NCBI GenBank assembly: GCA_018268195.1
Contig: JAFDWZ010000017.1
Coordinates: 1-50,322, forward strand
Direction: 5' to 3'
Source of the DNA: Bacteroidota bacterium
GTDB taxonomy: Bacteria > Bacteroidota > Bacteroidia > AKYH767-A > OLB10
DNA length: 50,322 nt
Shown: piece by piece, positions 8,640-15,693 of the stretch
Numbering within the stretch: the stretch's first letter is position 1
Layout: the number at the start of each line of letters is the position of its first letter
Position numbers and translations under genes: made by a program
The notes under the pieces: model-generated
What the model was told of the DNA's origin: nothing
What the model saw: the letters and a program-made list of their open reading frames with translations, nothing else
Databases searched by the model: none

Positions 8640-9008
8640 TTAATATTTGCTAAACAGCCAAAGGAATGAAAACAAAGAAGCAAGTGTAATCTTTTTTTGC
8701 TTAGCAATTATGTCAACAGGCTTAAGATTCACTAATGCTATATATTCTGTATCATGCATTACAGCAGGATAAACATGATTCACATTGCGTTCGGCTGTTA
8801 TAGTTACTTCAGGTAAACTATATCCCGAAACCTCTTCTTTGTTATTTGTGGCATGGATAGTAACTTCAGGTAAGGTTACTATTGGCATAACGTTGCCATC
8901 CTTAATATATGCAGGAGTTACTAATTGATGGTTGTTGATTTGTGTAAATCCGAAATTAGGAATTACCAATGTGCCGATGGCGATGATGGTGATGAGTAGC
9001 TTTTTCAT
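8640..9008 (-). CDS. small secreted protein with LPEVTI-type repeats, first gene of the ABC/M1 operon
   Basis: A 122-residue protein of unknown function. Residues 1-22 form a clear signal peptide (MKKLLITIIAIGTLV...). The mature part has LPEVTIHA at 46-53 and LPEVTITA at 65-72, and a weaker third copy LKPVDIIA at 95-102. These resemble TonB-box segments of Bacteroidota receptors. The C-terminus is hydrophobic (ITLASLFSFLWLFSKY). The frame is open to an ATG at 9092, but that start would place the -7 box and operator inside the coding region, so ATG 9008 with its signal peptide is preferred. It is the first gene behind the 9051-9100 control element. It could be cargo, substrate or accessory factor of the exporter. 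Confidence 0.75.
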   Translation of the reverse strand: MKKLLITIIAIGTLVIPNFGFTQINNHQLVTPAYIKDGNVMPIVTLPEVTIHATNNKEEVSGYSLPEVTITAERNVNHVYPAVMHDTEYIALVNLKPVDIIAKQKKITLASLFSFLWLFSKY

Positions 9009-9050
9009 TGTGTGTGTTTTTATTAGTGATTGATTGTTTGATTGATTTGA

Positions 9051-9100
9051 CGATGCAAAGATATATCTAAAAGATAGTACTATGCAACACATAGTACTAA
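9051..9100 (-). promoter_or_regulatory. PadR-type operator and promoter (copy 1) for the secreted protein/ABC/M1 operon
   Basis: Read leftward, a perfect 9-bp palindrome AGTACTATG-N5-CATAGTACT covers the -33 TTG. After 21 bases comes the -7 box TATCTTTG (TAnnTTTG). The 50-base block matches the one in front of padR at 32380-32429 with two differences. The predicted transcript start is near 9051, giving a leader of about 40 bases to ATG 9008. Repression by the PadR protein of this window is inferred from the shared operator. Confidence 0.85.
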
Positions 9101-9247
9101 AATAACGTATAATTCATTGATTGTCATATTATAAAATTTTTAAAATTATGAAGTTTTTATATTGAAGTACAGAATCTGATAACCGGAATTCAAGAATAAG
9201 ACGGCCTGAAAACATCAAAAGTTACAGGTTAATCAAAAACATTTTTG

Positions 9248-9616
9248 ATGGCAACTGCGATAATTAGCTACGGGTTTGAAAAAGGGAAGATGATTTTAAG
9301 ACTCAAAAAACAGGGACGTAAATGTACAGTAGGTGTGTTTTCCGATGTAAGGATAACCGTGTTAAATGATGTAACCAAAATGTCGTGTAAAAGTATAACC
9401 ACTCAGAAAATAACTTTTATGCACGCAATAGATATTGTTTTATTAGGAGGAGCATTACTTTGTTTTAGTATTGCATTTCTTATTGCTTCCCGACCAGCCC
9501 GCCAGTCGCGTGCTCACCGAAAACAGGAGACTATCTGGAAAAAACGTTCTCAAATCAAAAATAAAAACATCAATTCAGCAGAGTTGATAAACTATCTGCA
9601 TGACGAAACGCAATAA
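9248..9616 (+). CDS. small unknown protein with one membrane segment
   Basis: A 122-residue ORF starting at ATG 9248 (a TTG lies just upstream). I do not recognise it. Residues ~60-80 (IDIVLLGGALLCFSIAFLI) form one membrane helix followed by a basic, Lys/Arg-rich tail. ATG 9419 would give a 65-residue version with the helix at the N-terminus. The stop codon lies in the loop of a small hairpin with an AT-rich tail, which fits a gene end. No good promoter is seen. It lies divergent to the PadR-controlled operon and convergent to recG. It could be spurious. Confidence 0.4.
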   Translation: MATAIISYGFEKGKMILRLKKQGRKCTVGVFSDVRITVLNDVTKMSCKSITTQKITFMHAIDIVLLGGALLCFSIAFLIASRPARQSRAHRKQETIWKKRSQIKNKNINSAELINYLHDETQ

Positions 9617-9630
9617 TTGCGTATAAATTT
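9608..9630 (+). terminator. possible small terminator around the stop codon of the unknown ORF
   Basis: ACGCAA and TTGCGT form a 6-bp stem whose 3-base loop is the TAA stop codon, followed by ATAAATTTT. The stem is short and the T-run weak. Confidence 0.35.
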
Positions 9631-11730
9631 TCAGCTTACTTTACTCCAGTTGGGCTGCCCTTTTCGCTTTTTAATAAACTGAGCTTTGCATATCTGATTT
9701 TCCGGAAACATGAGATGTGGATCATGAGTTAATATTTCAATAGCACATTTTCTTGCAGCTTCAAGGATAGCTCCGTCTTTTGCAATGTCGGCAATTTTCA
9801 AATCCAGCAATCCGCTTTGTTGTGTTCCGGTAATATCGCCCGGGCCACGTAGTTTCAAGTCTGTTTCAGCAATTTCAAATCCATTGTTGGTTTTCACCAT
9901 GGTTTGCATACGCATGCGTGCTACGGTTGAAAGTTTATCACCGGTCATTAAAATACAGTATGATTGCTCAGCACCCCTACCCACACGACCTCGCAACTGA
10001 TGCAACTGCGATAACCCGAAACGCTCTGCACTTTCAATAATCATTACCGAAGCATTCGGAACATTTACACCTACTTCAATTACTGTAGTGGCAATCATAA
10101 TATGTGTGCGGCCTTTTACAAACTGTTCCATCTCAAAATCTTTGTCTTTCGGTTTCATTTTTCCATGAACAATGCTGATGAAATAATCCGGCAGTGGGAA
10201 TTCCCTTCGCAGTATATCGTATCCGTCCATCAGGTTTTGGTAATCCATTTTTTCTGATTCTTCAATCAACGGATATACAATATATATCTGCCTTCCCAAA
10301 CCGATTTGCTCTTTCATAAAACCGTTTACCCTCAATCGCGAAGACTCAAATTTGTGCAGGGTTTTTATGGGTTTTCTTCCTGCAGGCATTTCATCAATTG
10401 CCGAAATATCCAAATCGCCATAAAGGGTCATGGCAAGTGTTCGTGGTATTGGTGTTGCTGTCATCACCAACACATGGGGCGGATTTTCTTTCATCCATAA
10501 CCTTGCACGCTGTTCTACTCCAAAGCGATGTTGCTCATCAATAACTACCATTCCCAAATCAGCAAATTTTACACGGTCTTCAATGAGCGCATGTGTGCCA
10601 ATGAGTATATGTATTTCTTTATCTGAAAGTTTACCGATTAATTCCTTCTTTTTGGATTCAGGTACAGAGCCGGTAAGCAAACCCACATTCACCGGAAGAT
10701 CCTTCAATAATTCTTTAATAGAATTGTAGTGCTGATTGGCTAAAATTTCTGTGGGAGCCATCATGCAAGCTTGTTGTTTATTGTCGAGCGCCAGCAGCAT
10801 GGAAAGAAGTGCTACCACAGTTTTACCGCTACCTACATCGCCTTGCAACAGCCTGTTCATCTGATTGCCGCTTATGGTATCTTTTCGTATCTCTTTGAGT
10901 ACACGTTTTTGTGCTTCTGTAAGTTCAAAGGGAAGATAATCTTTGTAGAAGGTGTTAAACAGAAAACCTACTTCGCTGAAAGTTCTTCCTTTATGTGCTT
11001 CCATTCTTACCTGTTTGTTCTGAAGCAACTTGAGTTGAATGTAAAACAGTTCTTCAAACTTAAAACGCTGACGGGATTTACGAAGTAATTCTGTGTCGGA
11101 AGGGAAATGTATCTGTTTATAAGCTTCGTGAATATTCAGTAGTTTATGTTGTTCTATAACTGCCGATGGAAGTGTTTCGTTAATGTGTAACGGCAGGTCC
11201 TTCACGGCTGAGCGCATGGCACGCATGATTCCTTTGCTGTCGAGTCCTTTGGTTTTACTTTTTTCAGTTGTTGCATACACGGGTTGAAATCCTTTAATTG
11301 GATTTTCGTTAAACTTTTCCTGAGTTTCCAGTTCGGGATGAACCATGTTCCAGACACCGTTGAATAATGTGGGTTTACCAAAAATGATATAAGGTATTCC
11401 AGCTTTTACCGATTCGCGAATCCATTTTATTCCCTGAAACCAAACCAAATCCATACTTCCTGTTTCATCTTTAAAAACAGCCTGCAAGCGGGTAGTGCGT
11501 TTGTTTCCGAAACCGCTTATGGAAGTAATGATGCCTTTCAGTTGCACATAGGGTAAATCTGCATTCAGTTCCGATATGTTATAAAACCGGGAGCGATCCA
11601 CATAGCGAAAGGGGAAATGATGCAATAAATCTTCAACCGTAAAAATGCCAAGCTCATTGCGAAACACCTGCGCACGTTGCGGCCCTACTGTTTTTACAAA
11701 TTCTATGTCTTTTTGAAGATACTCGCTCAC
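9631..11730 (-). CDS. recG: ATP-dependent DNA helicase RecG
   Basis: A 699-residue branched-DNA helicase that remodels stalled replication forks and Holliday junctions. The N-terminal wedge/OB domain lies at about 60-150. Walker A is GDVGSGKT at 297-304 and the DExH box is DEQH at 398-401. Helicase motif III is VMTATPIPRTLA, and the C-terminal domain has motifs V and VI (TTVIEVGVNVPNA, QLRGRVGRG). The end contains the TRG region (LRGPGDITGTQQSG) typical of RecG. Length is normal. It is transcribed leftward and alone, with a good promoter at 11774-11802; the tRNA upstream has its own promoter. Confidence 0.97.
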   Translation of the reverse strand: MSEYLQKDIEFVKTVGPQRAQVFRNELGIFTVEDLLHHFPFRYVDRSRFYNISELNADLPYVQLKGIITSISGFGNKRTTRLQAVFKDETGSMDLVWFQGIKWIRESVKAGIPYIIFGKPTLFNGVWNMVHPELETQEKFNENPIKGFQPVYATTEKSKTKGLDSKGIMRAMRSAVKDLPLHINETLPSAVIEQHKLLNIHEAYKQIHFPSDTELLRKSRQRFKFEELFYIQLKLLQNKQVRMEAHKGRTFSEVGFLFNTFYKDYLPFELTEAQKRVLKEIRKDTISGNQMNRLLQGDVGSGKTVVALLSMLLALDNKQQACMMAPTEILANQHYNSIKELLKDLPVNVGLLTGSVPESKKKELIGKLSDKEIHILIGTHALIEDRVKFADLGMVVIDEQHRFGVEQRARLWMKENPPHVLVMTATPIPRTLAMTLYGDLDISAIDEMPAGRKPIKTLHKFESSRLRVNGFMKEQIGLGRQIYIVYPLIEESEKMDYQNLMDGYDILRREFPLPDYFISIVHGKMKPKDKDFEMEQFVKGRTHIMIATTVIEVGVNVPNASVMIIESAERFGLSQLHQLRGRVGRGAEQSYCILMTGDKLSTVARMRMQTMVKTNNGFEIAETDLKLRGPGDITGTQQSGLLDLKIADIAKDGAILEAARKCAIEILTHDPHLMFPENQICKAQFIKKRKGQPNWSKVS

Positions 11731-11773
11731 GAATTTTATTTGCTTATCATTAATAAAAAAGATTTATGATTTG

Positions 11774-11802
11774 CAAAGTTAAAAATCGGGTTAATCAATC
11801 AA
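11774..11802 (-). promoter_or_regulatory. recG promoter
   Basis: Leftward -7 box TAACTTTG (11774-11781), preceded 18 bases upstream by TTG at 11800-11802. The predicted leader to the recG ATG is about 40 bases. Confidence 0.6.
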
Positions 11803-11842
11803 TGCAGTACTTTTAAAGCTAAAAATATAAGCAGATGTAGAT

Positions 11843-11919
11843 TGGTCGGGAAGACAGGATTCGAACCTGCGACCCCCACGTCCCGAACGTGGTGCGCTAC
11901 CGGGCTGCGCTACTTCCCG
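11843..11919 (-). tRNA. tRNA-Pro (anticodon CGG)
   Basis: A full cloverleaf can be read on the minus strand. The acceptor stem is CGGGAAG/CTTCCCG. The D arm contains AGCCCGGTAG. The anticodon stem is CCACG/CGTGG with loop TTCGGGA, giving anticodon CGG for Pro codon CCG. The T arm is GCAGG-TTCGAAT-CCTGT. The discriminator is A, and the terminal CCA is encoded in the DNA. Total length is 77 bases. A consensus promoter lies just upstream at 11933-11963. Confidence 0.97.
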
Positions 11920-11932
11920 AAAATTATGAATG

Positions 11933-11963
11933 CAAAAGTAGAATTCTTTGATGTGTGTACAAA
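11933..11963 (-). promoter_or_regulatory. tRNA-Pro promoter, consensus Bacteroidota type
   Basis: Leftward -33 TTTG (11960-11963), 19-base spacer, and -7 TACTTTTG (11933-11940). The expected start lies about 10 bases before the mature tRNA. This is the best full match to the -33/-7 consensus in the window. Confidence 0.8.
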
Positions 11964-12010
11964 GCGAGTGTGATAGATTACCGGATTATATAATCATCAA
12001 CCACCTGAAA

Positions 12011-12044
12011 ATTTAAATCCCCGACTGAATGAACAATCGGGGAT
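12011..12044 (-). terminator. hairpin terminator after the cold-shock gene
   Basis: Leftward stem ATCCCCGA/TCGGGGAT (12037-12044 and 12017-12024) with a 12-base loop, followed by TTAAATTTT. It lies 34 bases past the csp stop codon. Confidence 0.65.
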
Positions 12045-12077
12045 ATAACATTAAAAAATTACTAGTAAAATATCTTT

Positions 12078-12272
12078 TTACTGTTGCTTTTTAACATTAA
12101 CGGCATTTAAGCCTTTTTTGCCTTGTACTACTTCATAAGTTACAAGGTCATTGTCCGTGATGCGGTCAACTAATCCTGTTTGATGTACAAACAGTTCTCT
12201 TCCGCCATCATCTTCAACAATAAATCCAAAGCCTTTAGAGCTGTTGAAGAATTTTACTTTACCGGTTTTCAT
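12078..12272 (-). CDS. cold-shock domain protein (CspA family)
   Basis: A 64-residue single cold-shock domain, an RNA/ssDNA-binding OB fold that acts as an RNA chaperone. RNP1 is KGFGFI and RNP2 is LFVHQ, with the usual start MKTGKVKFFNSSKGFG. The C-terminal GKKGLNAVNVKK is the last strand. The gene stands alone, with a -7 box at 12306-12313, a leader of about 30 bases and a hairpin terminator downstream. Whether it is cold-induced or constitutive cannot be told from the short leader. Confidence 0.95.
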   Translation of the reverse strand: MKTGKVKFFNSSKGFGFIVEDDGGRELFVHQTGLVDRITDNDLVTYEVVQGKKGLNAVNVKKQQ

Positions 12273-12305
12273 TAAATAAATAATTAAATTTGTGAATTAA
12301 TGCGC

Positions 12306-12333
12306 CAAAGATAAACTATTTAATAACAAACAA
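12306..12333 (-). promoter_or_regulatory. cold-shock gene promoter
   Basis: Leftward -7 box TATCTTTG at 12306-12313. A TTG at 12331-12333 is 17 bases upstream, slightly short for the -33 element. The sequence following the -7 box, GCGCATTAATT, resembles that at the mraZ and TonB-receptor promoters. Confidence 0.6.
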
Positions 12334-12355
12334 GTTAATTCCGGAAGTTTTTTAG

Positions 12356-13990
12356 ATGAATAATTTACATCAGATTAAGGTAAAGGGTAATATCGTGGAT
12401 GTGCTTAACCGGAATATTTACTCCGGTGAGATACTGATTCATGAGGGAAAAATCATGAAAATAACCCCTGTCGACACTCCATTTTCTAATTATATTTTAC
12501 CGGGTTTTACCGATGCTCACATACATATTGAGAGCAGTATGCTGGTTCCGTATGAATTTGCCCGTATTGCACTCACTCATGGCACTGTGTCAACCGTAAG
12601 CGACCCTCACGAAATAGCCAATGTATGCGGTCTGGCCGGAATAGATTATATGATAGAAAATGCACGTCAAGCAGGTCTTAAAATTAATTTCGGAGCGCCC
12701 TCATGTGTGCCGGCTACCGGTTTTGAAACCGCAGGGGCGGTTATAGATGCTGAGATGACAGAGCAGTTGCTGAAACGTAGCGAAATCAAATACCTCAGTG
12801 AAATGATGAATTATCCGGGTGTGTTGATGGAGGATGCCGAAGTGATGAAAAAAATTGCTGCCGCAAAGAAGTATAATAAGCCCGTGGATGGACATGCTCC
12901 GGGTTTGCGGGGCGAACAGGCAAAAAAATATATTCAAGCCGGCATCAGTACCGACCATGAATGTTTCACTCTGGATGAAGCACTCGATAAGATAAATTTC
13001 GGAATGAAAATTCTTATCCGTGAAGGATCGGCTGCCAAAAATTTTGAAGCTTTACATTCACTTATTTCCACACATCCATCGGTTACCATGTTGTGCAGTG
13101 ATGATAAACATCCCGATGACTTGCTCAAAGGGCATATCAATGAGTTGGTAAAACGTGCTTTGCAAAAAGGGCATCAGTTGTTTGATGTACTGCAATGCGC
13201 CTGTGTGAATCCGGTGCTACATTACAAGCTGAATACGGGGTTGCTTCGCCAAGGCGATGCAGCTGACTTTATAGTGGTGGATAATCTTAATGATTTCAAT
13301 GTGTTACAAACCTGGATTGATGGTGTTTGTTTGGCCGAAGGCGGAAAGGCAAAGATGGATGACAAAAATCATATTGCCATTAATCAATTTAAATCATCAC
13401 CGATTCAAGTTGACGATTTGATGGTGAAGGCAACTGATGGTAATATAAAAATTATTGAAGCGTTAGACGGGCAGTTAATAACCAATTGCTTGTTTGATGC
13501 ACCGGCTGTAAAAAATAATTGCTTCGTGAGTGATACTGCAAAGGATATTTTGAAAATTGTAGTAGTGAATCGTTATCAAAAGGCTCCACCTGTTGTAGGT
13601 TTTGTCAAAAATTTCGGTTTTAAGAGCGGTGCCATAGCTTCAACAGTGGCACATGATTCACATAATATTATTGCAGTAGGAGTAACTGACGAAGAATTGG
13701 CCGCTGCCATAAATGTGCTGATGAAATGCGGTGGTGGACTTTGCGCAGTGAATGGCAGTGAGCAGAAAAGTATAGCGCTACCGGTGGCCGGACTGATGAG
13801 CACTGAAAGCTGTGAAAAAACAGGAAATGCTTACAGTGAACTGGACCACATGGCCAAACAATTAGGCTCGAAACTGAAGGCACCTTTTATGACTTTATCA
13901 TTTATGGCGCTGCTGGTAATTCCACATTTTAAAATTGGCGACAAAGGATTGTTTGATGTAGATAAATTTGCAATGACAACGTTGAATTGA
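12356..13990 (+). CDS. ade: adenine deaminase
   Basis: A 544-residue amidohydrolase-fold enzyme converting adenine to hypoxanthine and ammonia in purine salvage. The metal-binding HxH is in DAHIHIESS at 53-61. Other conserved marks are SDPHEIANVCG, VDGHAPGLRG, STDHECFTLDEA and LCSDDKHPDDL, all typical of the Ade family. The C-terminal adenine-deaminase domain contains VAHDSHNIIAVG and MKCGGGLCAVN. Length is normal. The pterin dehydratase gene starts 6 bases after the stop, so the two are probably co-transcribed. I see no clear promoter in the 83 bases shared with the divergent cold-shock gene. Confidence 0.96.
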   Translation: MNNLHQIKVKGNIVDVLNRNIYSGEILIHEGKIMKITPVDTPFSNYILPGFTDAHIHIESSMLVPYEFARIALTHGTVSTVSDPHEIANVCGLAGIDYMIENARQAGLKINFGAPSCVPATGFETAGAVIDAEMTEQLLKRSEIKYLSEMMNYPGVLMEDAEVMKKIAAAKKYNKPVDGHAPGLRGEQAKKYIQAGISTDHECFTLDEALDKINFGMKILIREGSAAKNFEALHSLISTHPSVTMLCSDDKHPDDLLKGHINELVKRALQKGHQLFDVLQCACVNPVLHYKLNTGLLRQGDAADFIVVDNLNDFNVLQTWIDGVCLAEGGKAKMDDKNHIAINQFKSSPIQVDDLMVKATDGNIKIIEALDGQLITNCLFDAPAVKNNCFVSDTAKDILKIVVVNRYQKAPPVVGFVKNFGFKSGAIASTVAHDSHNIIAVGVTDEELAAAINVLMKCGGGLCAVNGSEQKSIALPVAGLMSTESCEKTGNAYSELDHMAKQLGSKLKAPFMTLSFMALLVIPHFKIGDKGLFDVDKFAMTTLN

Positions 13991-13996
13991 AATTAA

Positions 13997-14242
13997 ATGT
14001 GGACAGAGAAAGATAATACACTTCAAAAAGTTTTCAGGTTTAAAGACTTTGTTCAGGCTTTTACTTTTATGACAGAAGTAGCTTTTATTGCCGAAAAAAT
14101 GAATCATCACCCTGACTGGAGAAATGTATATAACACTGTTGAAATAAAACTTTCAACACACGATGCCGGTAATAAGGTTACCGATAAAGACCATCAACTT
14201 GCAGCAGCAATAGTTAAACTGGTTGCTGAAAAAAACTACTAA
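13997..14242 (+). CDS. phhB: 4a-hydroxytetrahydrobiopterin dehydratase (pterin-4a-carbinolamine dehydratase)
   Basis: An 81-residue protein of the PCD/DCoH family, which regenerates the tetrahydropterin cofactor after aromatic amino acid hydroxylation. The signature His-His-Pro lies in EKMNHHPDW, followed by NTVEIKLSTHDAG and VTDKDHQLA. All three catalytic histidines are present (HH and the His of STHD). The length is slightly short at the N-terminus compared with the ~95-110 residues often seen, but the core is complete. No phenylalanine hydroxylase is in the window; some bacteria use the protein with molybdopterin or other pterins. Its stop overlaps the convergent unknown gene by 4 bases. 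Confidence 0.92.
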   Translation: MWTEKDNTLQKVFRFKDFVQAFTFMTEVAFIAEKMNHHPDWRNVYNTVEIKLSTHDAGNKVTDKDHQLAAAIVKLVAEKNY

Positions 14243-14808
14243 CCCAATCTGTGACGGATGATGTCGTTTACTTTATTGACTAAATGTCCGGGGCGATAGG
14301 TACGCCAGCTAAGGTCGTCTAGTTCTCCTCCAAAAAGTATGTAATAATCAATGTTTGCTTTTTGCATTTCGGTAAGCACATGCTCTCTGAAGTTGATTGC
14401 AGCAATCCATCCGGTTTCATTAATTTCTTCGAACCATTCTTCATAGTAACAATCGTCCGAAGCATGAAAGTTGAGCACATTTTCGCCAATGAGGATAAAT
14501 TTGTTTATACCATTCTCCATCATATTTTCAATCACATCACGTTTTAGCATCATGATGTCGTTGCTGATGGCATCATTCCATTCGCCCATCAGTTCTATTA
14601 TGGCAAAAGATTTTTCGTAATCGCAGAAAATTACTTTCAGATAAAGAGTTGAAGATCCAAAGTCGTCCCACTGCGGATGAATAAAATAATTATAAATCGT
14701 ATTACTGTATTCAAACTCGTTATACACTTTTCCGTAAAAAGGACTTAACTCATCTTCCGAAGCCAAGTATAAATCCATCCAGTTATAAAAAGGCTCAATG
14801 TCCTGCAT
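14239..14808 (-). CDS. conserved-looking protein of unknown function
   Basis: A 189-residue soluble acidic protein with no signal peptide or membrane segment; I do not recognise a family. It is rich in Tyr, Trp, Asp and Glu (DDCYYEEWFEEINETGW). The segments SFAIIELMGEWNDAI, INKFILIGENVLNFH and IDYYILFGGELDDLSW look like alternating buried strands of an alpha/beta fold. It has its own -7 box at 14833-14840 and lies just downstream of murQ on the same strand (57-base gap). Its stop overlaps that of the pterin dehydratase. It is very likely a real gene because of its length, promoter and tight fit between neighbours. Confidence 0.85.
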   Translation of the reverse strand: MQDIEPFYNWMDLYLASEDELSPFYGKVYNEFEYSNTIYNYFIHPQWDDFGSSTLYLKVIFCDYEKSFAIIELMGEWNDAISNDIMMLKRDVIENMMENGINKFILIGENVLNFHASDDCYYEEWFEEINETGWIAAINFREHVLTEMQKANIDYYILFGGELDDLSWRTYRPGHLVNKVNDIIRHRLG

Positions 14809-14832
14809 TTTTCTACTTCACTTTATTTACTG

Positions 14833-14840
14833 CAAAAGTA
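14833..14840 (-). promoter_or_regulatory. -7 box before the unknown 189-residue protein
   Basis: Leftward TACTTTTG in the 57-base gap after murQ. The expected leader is about 20 bases. No clear -33 TTTG is seen. Confidence 0.5.
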
Positions 14841-14865
14841 TATCAGAAAAATATAAATGCACCAA

Positions 14866-15693
14866 TCAGGGGCGGTAATTTTTTATGACATTTCGCACAC
14901 TTCCATATTTTTTTAGAAGAGCACCTGCTTCATTTGCAGTAATGTTCAGTTCGTCCATAATCATACGTTCACCACGGCTCACCAGCTTGTTGTTGGTAAG
15001 CTGCATATCTACCATTTTATTGTCTTTCACTCGGCCGAGTTTAATCATTACAGCAGTGCTAATCATATTCAAAACTAATTTCTGCGCAGTGCCTGCTTTC
15101 ATGCGTGTGCTTCCTGTAACAAATTCAGGGCCTGTAATTATTTCAACTGGATAATCTGCATAAGCAGCTACCGGAGAGTGTTGATTGCATACAATACATC
15201 CTGTGGTAATGTTCTGTTCAGTACATTTTTTTAAAGCACCTACCACATACGGTGTAGTTCCCGAAGCAGCAATTCCAATAACTACATCTTTTCTGCTGAC
15301 TTTATGTTTTTTCAGATCGAGCCAACCTTGCAGTTCACTGTCTTCGGCAAATTCCACAGCTTTCCGAATGGCACTGTCGCCACCTGCAATAAGTCCTATA
15401 ACTTTTCCGTGTTCAATGCCATAAGTAGGCGGGCATTCTGAAGCATCTACAATACCCAGCCGCCCACTCGTTCCGGCACCTATATAAAACAATCGCCCTC
15501 CCAATTTCATTTTTCTGATTACTGCCTTGGTGAGCGCTTCAATAGCCGGAATGTTTTTTTTGATAATACGAGGCACGGTATGGTCTTCTCTGTTGATGTT
15601 ACTCAACAGGTCGGTCACTTTCATTTTCTCCAGATGATGGTAGCGTGATTCTTTCTCTGTGGTACGTATGACGTTTTTCTTATCAGCCGGCAT
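14866..15693 (-). CDS. murQ: N-acetylmuramic acid 6-phosphate etherase
   Basis: A 275-residue SIS-fold lyase that splits the lactyl ether of MurNAc-6-phosphate to GlcNAc-6-phosphate and D-lactate, in cell-wall recycling. The phosphosugar loop is IGAGTSGRLG at 71-80. DASECPPT (E86) and KAVEFAEDS (E114) line up with the acidic active-site residues known in E. coli MurQ. GIAASGTTPYVVGAL is the second SIS motif and GSTRMKAGTAQKLVLNM is family-typical. It overlaps the end of the upstream acyltransferase gene by 11 bases, so they share a transcript. No anhMurNAc kinase or PTS gene is adjacent. Confidence 0.96.
   Translation of the reverse strand: MPADKKNVIRTTEKESRYHHLEKMKVTDLLSNINREDHTVPRIIKKNIPAIEALTKAVIRKMKLGGRLFYIGAGTSGRLGIVDASECPPTYGIEHGKVIGLIAGGDSAIRKAVEFAEDSELQGWLDLKKHKVSRKDVVIGIAASGTTPYVVGALKKCTEQNITTGCIVCNQHSPVAAYADYPVEIITGPEFVTGSTRMKAGTAQKLVLNMISTAVMIKLGRVKDNKMVDMQLTNNKLVSRGERMIMDELNITANEAGALLKKYGSVRNVIKNYRP

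Noticed and set aside
9009..9092. Longer start of the small secreted protein from ATG 9092
   Set aside because: It would run through the -7 box and operator and bury the signal peptide 28 residues inside the chain.
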